From the NCBI GenBank assembly GCA_958366985.1, contig CATXDC010000010.1:1-64000 (forward strand): 64,000 bases of DNA. The letters are read 5' to 3'. Positions within the stretch are counted from its first letter, which is position 1. The number at the start of each line of letters is the position of its first letter. The position numbers and the translations under genes are program-made. This document shows positions 25,334 to 32,784 of the stretch, piece by piece. The DNA is from an uncultured Oscillospiraceae bacterium. Its GTDB lineage: Bacteria > Bacillota > Clostridia > Oscillospirales > Acutalibacteraceae. The notes under the pieces were generated by a model. That model did no database searches and was not told the origin of the DNA. It saw only the letters and a list, made by a program, of their open reading frames with translations.

Positions 25334-26164
25334 TTAATCCTGTTGTTTTCCGTAAAACATATTGAAAATTTCTTTTGCCACAGCGTCTTCGCTGTTTTTT
25401 CCTATTGTTTTGTCCGCTATATCACGCACCTCTTTTCTTCCGTTTGAAACAGCGCAGCAGTAATCGGCAGCTTTCATCATGGCTATATCATTTAAATTGT
25501 CGCCGAAAGCCACTGTTCTTTCTGCTCCGGTATATTCTTTTACAAATTCCATACCGCCGGGTTTACTTGATTTGTCACTGAAAACTTCAAGATACCAGCA
25601 GTCGTAATATGTATCCTCATAAAAAACGGCTGAAACACCGCTGAAATTTGAAATTTCATCAAAGAGCGGTTTGCCCTTTTCATAGCTTACTAAATTTGCG
25701 AAATATACTATATTTTTTCCAGTAGCGGATAAAGCGGATATCTTTTGGAATTTCTTATATTTATTTTTTCTTTCCTCATAGAAATTCTGTTGTGCATCGT
25801 TAGAAAGAGCTGTATATTCTAGGTCTATGTTTCCATTTGAAAAAGAGAACATAAACGGTGTCTCACGGTGCTTTTCAAAGATTTTTATAACTTCTTCTGC
25901 TTTTTCTTCACTTATTGCATTTGCAGAAAGATATTTTTCCTCTGACGGGTCAAATATAAAAACTCCGTTCATAAGGATTACGGGTATATTAAGGTTCAGT
26001 GAATCTAAAATTTTGCTTGCTGAAACACGGCTTCGTGCTGTTGCGACAGTGAAAAGAAGTCCGTCATCTATCATTTTATTTATGATTTCTCTTGATTTTG
26101 CAGATACTTCACCACGTGGATTCAAAAACGTGCCGTCAAGGTCGGTAATATAGAGAGTTTTCAA
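25334..26164 (-). CDS. Cof-type HAD-IIB phosphatase
   Basis: The 276-residue protein has the HAD motifs in order. Motif I is ITDLDGTFLN at residues 6-15 (nucleophile Asp and acid/base Asp), motif II is TVATARS near residue 39, the conserved Lys lies in the SSKPGGMEFVKEY region, and motif IV is VAFGDNLNDIAMMKAAD near residue 218. The cap between motifs II and III is the IIB type. Such enzymes dephosphorylate sugar phosphates, flavin or pyridoxal phosphates. The start is TTG at 26164, with GGAGG nine bases upstream. It is divergent from the Nudix gene. Confidence 0.9.
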   Translation of the reverse strand: MKTLYITDLDGTFLNPRGEVSAKSREIINKMIDDGLLFTVATARSRVSASKILDSLNLNIPVILMNGVFIFDPSEEKYLSANAISEEKAEEVIKIFEKHRETPFMFSFSNGNIDLEYTALSNDAQQNFYEERKNKYKKFQKISALSATGKNIVYFANLVSYEKGKPLFDEISNFSGVSAVFYEDTYYDCWYLEVFSDKSSKPGGMEFVKEYTGAERTVAFGDNLNDIAMMKAADYCCAVSNGRKEVRDIADKTIGKNSEDAVAKEIFNMFYGKQQD

Positions 26165-26279
26165 CTTAAAAGACCTCCAGTTTAAGTTTCTGCATACATA
26201 AAAATAATAACATATTTATAAACTAAAAACAATGGTTTAAAATGAATGTAAATAAATTTCAAAAGTAAGTGATAACTAC

Positions 26280-26308
26280 TTGTAAGAAATGGATAAAATT
26301 AGTATAAT
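26280..26308 (+). promoter_or_regulatory. Promoter of the pyrophosphatase-like/Nudix gene
   Basis: TTGTAA (26280-26285), 17 bases, TATAAT (26303-26308) on the plus strand. Confidence 0.65.
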
Positions 26309-26400
26309 AAGTCTGTATTGTCACAAGACGTTAATTGCTACCTACCGAAAATGAAAGCAGTAAATAAGACGTTTTGAATCTGAAAGAAAGCGGTTATGAA

Positions 26401-27129
26401 ATGTTAGGGAAATATGCAAAGGTCAGGGTAACCCGAGCCATGCATTCTGTCGACCCCGAAAAAGGTTTTAAATACGGGCTAAATTTCGGTGCCGTTGAAG
26501 GCATTTCCACAAGCTCGGGCGGAGTAATGATGGCTTATATCATGGGGATTGACCACCCTGTCAAAAGCTTTGACGGAAGAATAATCGGACTTGTACATCA
26601 CAGATCCGGCGAGGATATTCTCGTTGTTTCTCCCAAAAGCAAAAGATTTATCGTAAACGAAATAGAGCAGGCTATCAGCTTTGCTGAAAAGCCGGGAACA
26701 TACACTCTCGATTGTCTTTATGAGCGGTCATGCGGAGCGGTTGTGTTTAACGGCAAAGGGGCGGAGAGAACTTTTCTTCTCATCAAAAACAAGCGCAGTG
26801 CCCACTGGGGATTTCCTAAGGGACACGTTGAAAAAGGCGAAAGCTTTGAAGAAACTGCCCTGAGAGAAGTTTTTGAAGAAACAGGTCTTAAAGTAAAACT
26901 TATTCCTGAATTTGCTTCACGTTCAGATTATACAATTCAGGGAAAGGTTGAAAAGAATGTGACAATTTTCCTTGCCAAAAGCGACACAAGAGATGTTGTT
27001 TTACAGGAAGAGGAAATTGAAAATTCAGTATGGCTAAGCTATCCTGAAGCAATGAAGACTCTGAAATTTGAAAACGACAAATCCATTCTCAAAAAGGCTT
27101 ATGCCTTTATGCAGAAAAAAAGAATTTAA
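26401..27129 (+). CDS. Two-domain protein: inorganic-pyrophosphatase-like domain fused to a Nudix hydrolase
   Basis: Residues 1-105 resemble the small clostridial relatives of soluble inorganic pyrophosphatase: KVRVTRAMHS, KYGLNFGAVEGI, MGIDHPVKSFDGRIIGLVHH and then a KRF..NEIEQAI ending. Residues 112-242 are a Nudix domain with the full box GHVEKGESFEETALREVFEE, then TGL (G-x5-E-x7-R-E-x2-E-E-x-G), so it should bind Mg2+ and cleave a nucleoside diphosphate-X bond. Linking the two suggests hydrolysis of the substrate plus handling of a phosphate product, but that is inference. ATG at 26401 matches the pyrophosphatase-like start; a TTG nine codons upstream is the alternative. A small-export gene follows 34 bases on. 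Confidence 0.82.
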   Translation: MLGKYAKVRVTRAMHSVDPEKGFKYGLNFGAVEGISTSSGGVMMAYIMGIDHPVKSFDGRIIGLVHHRSGEDILVVSPKSKRFIVNEIEQAISFAEKPGTYTLDCLYERSCGAVVFNGKGAERTFLLIKNKRSAHWGFPKGHVEKGESFEETALREVFEETGLKVKLIPEFASRSDYTIQGKVEKNVTIFLAKSDTRDVVLQEEEIENSVWLSYPEAMKTLKFENDKSILKKAYAFMQKKRI

Positions 27130-27163
27130 AATTTATTGATGAAAGGTTTAACGAGGTGGTAAA

Positions 27164-27676
27164 GTGACAGAAACTTTAGTAAATGAATTTATAGGATTTT
27201 TCAGCAATACTATACCGGCAGAGCTTACAATATTCATAATTTCTCTTATGCCGATTTTGGAGCTGAGAGGCGGACTTATTGCAGCATCTATACTGGGTGT
27301 TCCGCTGCTTCCCGCATTTGCCATTTGCTTTATAGGAAACATTCTGCCCATTCCCTTTATACTTCTTCTCATTAAGCGTATTTTCGAGTTTATGAAAAAG
27401 CACAATATCTTAAAAGGCGTTGTGCTCAAGCTTGAAGAGAGAGCTGCAAAGAAGAGTAAGAAAGTGGAAAATAACCTTGTTTTGGGACTTTTGGCTTTTG
27501 TTGCCGTACCTCTTCCCGGAACAGGCGGCTGGACAGGAGCTCTTGTAGCTGCACTTATGGATTTACCCATTAAAAAATCATTCCCCGTTATAGCTGCCGG
27601 CGTATTTATTGCCGGTATCATAATAGCATCTCTTTCTTACGGACTTCCGGAAGTTATTGCCGGACTGTTTGCATAA
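27164..27676 (+). CDS. Small multidrug-export-like membrane protein (PF06695-type)
   Basis: The 170-residue protein has four to five hydrophobic segments. The stretch PILELRGGLIAASILGVPLLPA near residue 28 (read as ELRGG plus flanks) and VPLPGTGGWTGALVAAL near residue 112 are the family hallmarks. Despite the family name, no drug transport has been solidly shown for most members. The start is GTG at 27164, behind GAGGTGG. It probably shares a transcript with the Nudix gene. Confidence 0.82.
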   Translation: MTETLVNEFIGFFSNTIPAELTIFIISLMPILELRGGLIAASILGVPLLPAFAICFIGNILPIPFILLLIKRIFEFMKKHNILKGVVLKLEERAAKKSKKVENNLVLGLLAFVAVPLPGTGGWTGALVAALMDLPIKKSFPVIAAGVFIAGIIIASLSYGLPEVIAGLFA

Positions 27677-27705
27677 GATTAAATTTAGCAAATAATAATA
27701 AAAAG

Positions 27706-27745
27706 CAGGCTGATTATGGTTTAAATAATCAGCCTGTATTTTTTG
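27706..27745. terminator. Bidirectional terminator before the mgtA stop
   Basis: CAGGCTGATTAT and ATAATCAGCCTG form a twelve-base stem. T runs follow on both strands, serving the small-export gene and mgtA. Confidence 0.9.
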
Positions 27746-27766
27746 CTCAAATATCAAGCTTTGTCT

Positions 27767-30460
27767 TTACAGCAGTTCGCCGTATTTTCTTACATACATT
27801 TTCTTCATGAAAGTTGCAAGGAACATATAGCAGGCGATTGTAAGGGCAAGCCATGCAAAATAGACAGGGGGAAGAGGAGCGAGACCTAAAAGATTTCCCA
27901 AGGGAGTAAAGGGGATAGCCGTAACAAAGGCGATGCCTGTAAATGTAAGGAGCGTAACGGGCAGTGAAGCACGGCTTTGTACAAAGGGGATTTTAGGTGT
28001 TCTTATCATATGAATGACAAGAGTCTGACTCCACATGGATTCAACAAACCAGCCTGCCTGGAATGTTGCAATATACAGTGCCTGAGCGGCGGGATCAGTT
28101 AACTGATGGAAAAGCTGACCTCCTGTTACCATGGGGCAGATTACAAAATACATAAGCAGATATGTTGTAATATCAAAAACCGAGCTTGTGGGTCCGATCC
28201 ACAGCATGAATTTGCTCACAGATGAAGCAGACCATTTACGTGGTTTTTTCAAAAATTCTTTGTCAACGTTATCCCAGGGAATTGCAGTGCAGGAAAGGTC
28301 ATAGATAAGGTTAAGGAGAATAAGGTGGATTGCAGCCATTGGCAGGAAGGGGAGAAATGCGCTTGCTGCCAGTACGGAAAACATATTTCCAAAGTTAGAG
28401 GAAGCGGTCATTTTAATGTATTTAATCATATTGGCATATGTCTTTCTGCCCTCTATGATTCCGTCCTCAAGAACATTCAAATCCTTTTCGAGAAGTATTA
28501 CATCTGCTGATTCTTTTGCAATATCCACTGCCGTATCAACGGATATACCTACATCGGAGGCTTTCATGGCTGCTGCGTCGTTGATTCCGTCGCCCATGTA
28601 GCCTACACTGTGGCCGTTTTGACGGAGAATTCTTACTATCCTTGCCTTCTGCTCTGGGGAGAGCTTTGCAAATACTGTAATTTTTTCAGCTTTCTCGCTA
28701 AGTTCTTCATCGGTAAGGTTATCAAGATCTGAGCCGAGAAGTATCTCATTTACTTTAAGTCCAACCTGTTTTGCTATGCTTACCGTTACCTTTTCGTTGT
28801 CGCCTGTGAGGATTTTTACATCTACACCGTTATCCTTAAGGGCTTTGATTGCGCTCATGGTAGTGGCTTTAGGGGGATCAAGGAATGCAAGGAAGCCGAT
28901 AAGCACCATGTCGGATTCATCGTTTACACCGAACTGTCCAACAGGGGCAGGATTTGTTTTTTGTGCTACTGCGATAACACGCATGCCCTTTGCGTTAAGG
29001 TCATCTGATTTTCTGGTTATAAATGTACGGGTCTCCTCTGTAAGGGCAACTACTTTGCCGTCAATCTCTGCATAAGAGCAGCATTTGAGCATTTCTTCAA
29101 CAGCGCCTTTTGTAATAAGCTGTGTTTTGCCGCTGCGGTCTGCAACAACTACGCTCATTCTGCGGCGGTTGAAGTCAAAGGGGATTTCATCCACTTTTGT
29201 ATATTCTGTTTTCAGTGCGGCGCTGTCAAGGTCTTCCTCATGGGAAATAATTGCAATGTCGATGAGATTTTTAAGACCTGTCTGAAAATAGCTGTTAAGG
29301 AAAGCGTGGCGAAGCACTCTTTTATCTTCGTTGCCGTTTATATCAAGATAGTATTCCAAAACTACTTTATCCTGAGTGAGTGTACCTGTTTTATCTGTGC
29401 ACAGTATGTCAATGGAACCTAAGTTCTGTATGGCGTTAAGATTTTTGATAATTACCTTTTTCTTAGCCATGGTTACAGCGCCTTTGGCAAGATTGGTGGT
29501 CACAATCATAGGCAGCATTTCGGGGGTAAGACCCACAGCTACGGATATTGCAAACAAAAGGGCATCCAGCCAGTTTCCCTTGGTAAAGCCGTTTATAAAG
29601 AGAACCACCGGAACCATTACGAGCATGAATCTAATAAGTACCCAGGAAACCGCATTGACTCCTTTTTCAAAGGTTGTTTTCGGAGGTTTGACGCTTAAAT
29701 CTTTTGCCATGGTTCCGAGCATTGTATCGTTGCCAACTGCCACAACTACGGCTTTTGCGCTGCCGCTTATTACATTGCTGCCCATAAAGGCAAGGTTTGA
29801 AATCTCTGTAAGAGCTTCCGAACCAGAAGAGACATCGGCCTGTTTTTCAACGGGCTCACTTTCTCCAGTAAGTGCCGACTGACTTACAAATAAATCCTTT
29901 GCCGACAAAATACGTACATCGGCGGGAATCATGTCTCCGGCGGAAAGATGAACTATATCGCCTACAACGATGTCATCAATAGAGATTTCCTTTTTTCCTG
30001 TTTCCGCCCTTTCAACACAGGCAGTTGTGCAAATCATTTTTGAAAGATTTGCCGCTGCATTTCCGCTTCTTGTTTCCTGAATGAAACGAAGAAGACCTGA
30101 AATCATAACCATTGTTGTAATGATTATAACCGTCACATAGTTTTTATCCTCAGGAGCGGCTAAAATTATATCAGTTACAACTGAAACCAGCGCAAGGACA
30201 AATAAAATAGCGGTAAAGGGATTTATAAATGCGCCGCAGATTCTTTTGAAAAGCGACTCTTTTTTGCCGTGGGTTACGGTGTTTTTACCGTTTTTCTCTC
30301 TTGACTCTTCTACAAAATCCTCTGTAAGACCCTCAGGCAGTGCGTTTAAAAATTTCAGTGCTTCTCTTTCCGCATGGGTAGCGGCAAATATCATTTTTGC
30401 TTTTATTTCATCTCTGCGGACAAAATCTGCCGCAATTCTTCTTTTGATTATTTTCTTCAT
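27767..30460 (-). CDS. mgtA: Magnesium-importing P-type ATPase (P3B)
   Basis: The 897-residue pump uses ATP to import Mg2+. It has the P-type core DKTGTLTQD (phosphorylated Asp), TGES in the actuator domain, LTGDNEKVT, and the hinge GYMGDGINDAAAMKASDVGIS. About ten membrane segments are visible, with KFMLWIGPTSSVFDITTY near the C-terminus as in MgtA/MgtB. The open frame extends 50 codons upstream, but ATG at 30460 (MKKIIKRRIAAD) has GGAGG nine bases before it and fits the family. The gene sits behind an M-box riboswitch, a second attenuator-like terminator and three short ORFs. Low cellular Mg2+ should therefore switch it on. Confidence 0.96.
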   Translation of the reverse strand: MKKIIKRRIAADFVRRDEIKAKMIFAATHAEREALKFLNALPEGLTEDFVEESREKNGKNTVTHGKKESLFKRICGAFINPFTAILFVLALVSVVTDIILAAPEDKNYVTVIIITTMVMISGLLRFIQETRSGNAAANLSKMICTTACVERAETGKKEISIDDIVVGDIVHLSAGDMIPADVRILSAKDLFVSQSALTGESEPVEKQADVSSGSEALTEISNLAFMGSNVISGSAKAVVVAVGNDTMLGTMAKDLSVKPPKTTFEKGVNAVSWVLIRFMLVMVPVVLFINGFTKGNWLDALLFAISVAVGLTPEMLPMIVTTNLAKGAVTMAKKKVIIKNLNAIQNLGSIDILCTDKTGTLTQDKVVLEYYLDINGNEDKRVLRHAFLNSYFQTGLKNLIDIAIISHEEDLDSAALKTEYTKVDEIPFDFNRRRMSVVVADRSGKTQLITKGAVEEMLKCCSYAEIDGKVVALTEETRTFITRKSDDLNAKGMRVIAVAQKTNPAPVGQFGVNDESDMVLIGFLAFLDPPKATTMSAIKALKDNGVDVKILTGDNEKVTVSIAKQVGLKVNEILLGSDLDNLTDEELSEKAEKITVFAKLSPEQKARIVRILRQNGHSVGYMGDGINDAAAMKASDVGISVDTAVDIAKESADVILLEKDLNVLEDGIIEGRKTYANMIKYIKMTASSNFGNMFSVLAASAFLPFLPMAAIHLILLNLIYDLSCTAIPWDNVDKEFLKKPRKWSASSVSKFMLWIGPTSSVFDITTYLLMYFVICPMVTGGQLFHQLTDPAAQALYIATFQAGWFVESMWSQTLVIHMIRTPKIPFVQSRASLPVTLLTFTGIAFVTAIPFTPLGNLLGLAPLPPVYFAWLALTIACYMFLATFMKKMYVRKYGELL

Positions 30461-30530
30461 CTTACAGTACCTCCGTTTAATTCTTTTGCTTAAATAAGCT
30501 AAAGGAAGTACGGTACAAATCAAAGGGCTT

Positions 30531-30629
30531 TTATTCCCCAATTGTAAGATGTACGGATAACTCCGCTTCTTTACTTTTCTCTGAATTTCGCCCTTTCGGT
30601 TTAATACCATTACTACTTCCTGCGTCCAT
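30531..30629 (-). CDS. Short ORF 3 in the mgtA leader (32 codons)
   Basis: It starts at ATG 30629, with an excellent ribosome binding site AGAGGTGA six bases upstream, and encodes a hydrophilic 32-residue peptide beginning MDAGSSNGIKPKGRNS and ending HLTIGE. It overlaps short ORF 2 by 17 bases and ends 70 bases before mgtA. I do not recognise the peptide. The strong initiation site is the main evidence that it is translated. It could couple leader translation to mgtA or be a small partner protein. Confidence 0.45.
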   Translation of the reverse strand: MDAGSSNGIKPKGRNSEKSKEAELSVHLTIGE

Positions 30630-30702
30630 TATCCGTCACCTCTTTTTTCAAAATGATATCTATGTAATCGCCGCAATGGCGTTGTTTTCTAAAAAAGGAC
30701 AT
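30613..30702 (-). CDS. Short ORF 2 in the mgtA leader (29 codons)
   Basis: ATG at 30702 lies directly behind the T run of the second leader terminator. The possible ribosome binding site GGTGG (30710-30714) is inside the 3' arm of that terminator stem, so hairpin formation would hide it. The peptide begins MSFFRKQRHCGDYID and ends NGRRK. No family is recognised. Support is weaker than for the neighbouring short ORFs. Confidence 0.25.
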   Translation of the reverse strand: MSFFRKQRHCGDYIDIILKKEVTDNGRRK

Positions 30703-30738
30703 AAAAAATCCACCGTTTTCAAAGAACGAAAACGATGG
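30703..30738 (-). terminator. Second, conditional terminator in the mgtA leader
   Basis: On the minus strand CCATCGTTTTC pairs with GAAAACGGTGG (eleven pairs, one G-U) and is followed by ATTTTTT. It lies 165 bases past the M-box terminator and before mgtA. Its 5' arm and flank (30732-30742) are complementary over eleven bases, one of them G-U, to 30804-30814 inside short ORF 1, giving an alternative antiterminator pairing. Confidence 0.75.
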
Positions 30739-30763
30739 TTAATTTCATTTTGCCGCACAAAAC

Positions 30764-30856
30764 CTAAGCCACAGGCAAAGTGCGCCTGAAAGCATATTTT
30801 TCGTTAACCATCATTCTCTTTATGAAAATAAAACTTCGGTGATGACCGTTATCCAT
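30764..30856 (-). CDS. Short ORF 1 in the mgtA leader (30 codons, candidate regulatory leader peptide)
   Basis: ATG at 30856 has AGAGGTG seven bases upstream. The peptide begins MDNGHHRSFIFIKRMM, continues VNEKYAFRRTLPVA and stops at TAG 30764-30766. Codons 15-18 (ATG ATG GTT AAC region) hold the sequence complementary to the 5' arm of the terminator 26 bases beyond the stop. Translation through these codons would prevent that pairing and favour termination; a stall in the first dozen codons would do the reverse. The peptide is basic (six Lys/Arg, two His). The layout resembles mgtL control in enteric bacteria, but the peptide sequence is unrelated. Confidence 0.55.
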   Translation of the reverse strand: MDNGHHRSFIFIKRMMVNEKYAFRRTLPVA

Positions 30857-30880
30857 TCGAGCGCACCTCTCTTTCTTTGC

Positions 30881-30921
30881 AAAATAAAAACTCCCGTATA
30901 TTCGGTAAGAACATACGGGAG
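30881..30921 (-). terminator. Terminator of the M-box riboswitch
   Basis: CTCCCGTAT and ATACGGGAG pair at 30891-30921 with T-rich sequence following on the minus strand. It forms the off-state expression platform directly after the M-box. Confidence 0.9.
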
Positions 30922-31086
30922 CATAAACTCTTATATCTTCGTTTGAGCTTTAGCTTTACAGGGCGGTGAAATTGCGTTATGCTGTACCTTGTTTTTCGAT
31001 ACAGCCTGTTCAAACCTTCTCATCGTGTCTCCACGATTCCGCGGCAGCAATCCATATCCCTGTAGGAGCCTCACCTACCGAATACT
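30922..31086 (-). ncRNA. M-box (ykoK) magnesium riboswitch
   Basis: On the minus strand the predicted transcript opens with the hallmark GGTAGGTGAGGCTCCTACA (31061-31079), then ATGGATTGCTGCCGC, and ends with AAAGCTAAAGCTCAAACGAAG near 30930-30965. These conserved blocks and their order are those of the M-box, which folds around several Mg2+ ions. High Mg2+ stabilises the aptamer and lets the following terminator form; low Mg2+ permits read-through. Its position before mgtA fits. It begins about ten bases after a perfect promoter. Confidence 0.93.
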
Positions 31087-31092
31087 TTAGGC

Positions 31093-31121
31093 ATTATAGC
31101 ACCGTGATTTTTTGATGTCAA
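31093..31121 (-). promoter_or_regulatory. Promoter of the M-box/mgtA transcript
   Basis: Perfect TTGACA (31116-31121) and perfect TATAAT (31093-31098) with 17 bases between them on the minus strand. Strong initiation is expected, leaving control to the leader. Confidence 0.9.
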
Positions 31122-31155
31122 TATTAAAATAAAGAAAATTAGATTTTAAAATGAA

Positions 31156-31779
31156 TTAAGTTTTTCTCTTTTTTACAGCACGGACAGTCAGAACCGTAAG
31201 GAGAATGGTCCATATCCATATGCATGAGGAAATGATTATTTGAAAGTTAGATAAATCATAATCAATATGCAGCAACGGCCAAATCAGACCTGAACCTGTT
31301 CCTTTTTCAAAATAAAAATCTACAATGGCTGTAAGAATCCAGGCTATAATCAGGCTTGCATGACGTTTAACTTTCAGACATATTATACTTGAAATAAATA
31401 TAAATACGGTGAAAACAGCACCTAAATATTGAAATATAAGTATTAACGGTATTGATAAAATTCCTGCTCCCAGCAGAACACACCCTATTATTTTCTGGGT
31501 GCTCATCTGCTTACTTATAACTACTGTTTCGGGACTGCTTTTTTCTGTACCTTTCATTTCTTTATCAGTGTCATTTTCGGGAAGTTCATCCCTAACAAGC
31601 TCATCCATTGTTATGTTAAATAAATCACTGAGCATGATGAGCTTGTCGAGCTCCGGGACACTTGCATCAGTTTCCCATTTTGAAATTGACTGTCTCGACA
31701 CATTGAGTTTTTCTGCCAAATCTCCCTGTGACATTTTCTGTTTGTTTCTCAGTTCAAAAATCTTTTGTCCGAGTGTCAT
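31156..31779 (-). CDS. XRE-family regulator with C-terminal membrane segments
   Basis: The 207-residue protein has an N-terminal helix-turn-helix (residues 6-60) with MSQGDLAEKLNVSRQSISKW, the typical XRE recognition region, followed by a charged linker. Three to four hydrophobic segments lie between residues 105 and 200, and the tail is basic (VKKRKT). Such membrane-anchored XRE proteins are common in Clostridia and Bacilli; their signals are mostly unknown. It lies just upstream of the mgtA promoter on the same strand with no evident link to Mg2+ control. Confidence 0.85.
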   Translation of the reverse strand: MTLGQKIFELRNKQKMSQGDLAEKLNVSRQSISKWETDASVPELDKLIMLSDLFNITMDELVRDELPENDTDKEMKGTEKSSPETVVISKQMSTQKIIGCVLLGAGILSIPLILIFQYLGAVFTVFIFISSIICLKVKRHASLIIAWILTAIVDFYFEKGTGSGLIWPLLHIDYDLSNFQIIISSCIWIWTILLTVLTVRAVKKRKT

Positions 31780-31884
31780 AAACTCACTCCCTTTCTTTGA
31801 CCCGATTGTACCAGTAATTTATATCAAAGTCGACCAAGTATCCTTTGAAATATTAGCAACCGGCAGTTGCACATGGCTTTTTAT

Positions 31885-31919
31885 TCGAAAATTCCCCTTA
31901 CAGTCAGCTGCAAGGGGAT
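31885..31919 (-). terminator. Hairpin terminator after the TatD gene
   Basis: TCCCCTTaCAG and CTGcAAGGGGA form a stem with one A-C mismatch and loop TCAG, 19 bases beyond the stop on the minus strand, with a T-rich tail. Confidence 0.7.
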
Positions 31920-31937
31920 AAATTTTATGCTTTAAGT

Positions 31938-32714
31938 TTACGCTTTAATGCCGAAAAGAGCAGCGGCGTTTTCTTTTCCCGCTCTCAGAACTTCATCTGC
32001 GGTGATGCCTCTGATTTCAGCTATCTTTTCCGCCGTAAAAGCTATCAATGAAGAGTCGCACCTTTTGCCTCTGAAGGGAACGGGAGCCATGTAGGGGCAG
32101 TCGGTTTCAAGAAGCAATCGGTCGAGGGGAATTCCCTCTGCAACACGTACAGGCTTTTTGGCGTTTTTAAAAGTGACAGCGCCGCCGAGACCTATGTACA
32201 TTCCCAGTTTCAGTACTTCCTGAGCCATTTCGAGGCTTCCGCTGAAACAATGTACAACGCCTTTTGGACGGTGTTTCTTCAGGAGCTCTAAAATATCTGC
32301 GTGGGAGTCTCTGTTATGGACTATAACGGGCAGTGAAAGCTCATTTGCAAGAATCAGCTGCTTTTCAAACCACTCAATCTGTCTTTCACGGGGAGCGCCG
32401 TCCTCATAGTGATAGTCGAGGCCGATTTCGCCTATGGCAACGCATTTTTTATGTTTCGCCAGTTCCTTTATTTTGCCGAAAACAGTTTCATCATCTTCAG
32501 GGGAGGGGATGTTCTCCGGATGAATACCACTTGCAAAATAGACAAAATCAAACTTTTCAGAAAGAGCTAAAGCTGTTTCGGTGCTTTCAGGAGTGCATCC
32601 GCAGTTTATAACGCCGCATACTCCTTTTTCTTTAAGAGATTCAATAAGTTCAAAGCGATCTTCATCGAAAGCTTCGTCGTCATAGTGAGCGTGAGAGTCA
32701 AAAATGTATTCCAT
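31938..32714 (-). CDS. TatD-family metal-dependent hydrolase
   Basis: The 258-residue TIM-barrel protein carries the TatD metal ligands: DSHAHYDD at residues 6-13, AIGEIGLDYHYED near residue 92 (Glu ligand), PVIVHNRDSHADILE near residue 129, GVVHCFSG near residue 152 and LLETDCPYMAP near residue 201. Family members are 3'-5' DNA exonucleases or related hydrolases. It lies directly after metG on the same strand, a common pairing in Firmicutes. Confidence 0.93.
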   Translation of the reverse strand: MEYIFDSHAHYDDEAFDEDRFELIESLKEKGVCGVINCGCTPESTETALALSEKFDFVYFASGIHPENIPSPEDDETVFGKIKELAKHKKCVAIGEIGLDYHYEDGAPRERQIEWFEKQLILANELSLPVIVHNRDSHADILELLKKHRPKGVVHCFSGSLEMAQEVLKLGMYIGLGGAVTFKNAKKPVRVAEGIPLDRLLLETDCPYMAPVPFRGKRCDSSLIAFTAEKIAEIRGITADEVLRAGKENAAALFGIKA

Positions 32715-32742
32715 TTGAAATAATCCTTTTTAAGTTAATCAA

Positions 32743-32770
32743 TAAATGCCGACAGTTTTGCCGGCATTTA
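32743..32770 (-). other. Hairpin between metG and the tatD-like gene
   Basis: TAAATGCCG and CGGCATTTA pair over nine bases in the gap between the two genes. On the minus strand no immediate T run follows, so it is more likely a stability or partial-termination element than a full terminator. Confidence 0.5.
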
Positions 32771-32784
32771 TACTGTGAATTAAG

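Noticed and set aside
30461..30610. 50-codon N-terminal extension of MgtA
   Set aside because: The extension is basic and unlike MgtA N-termini, the internal ATG at 30460 has a strong ribosome binding site, and the stretch overlaps a better-initiated short ORF in another frame.
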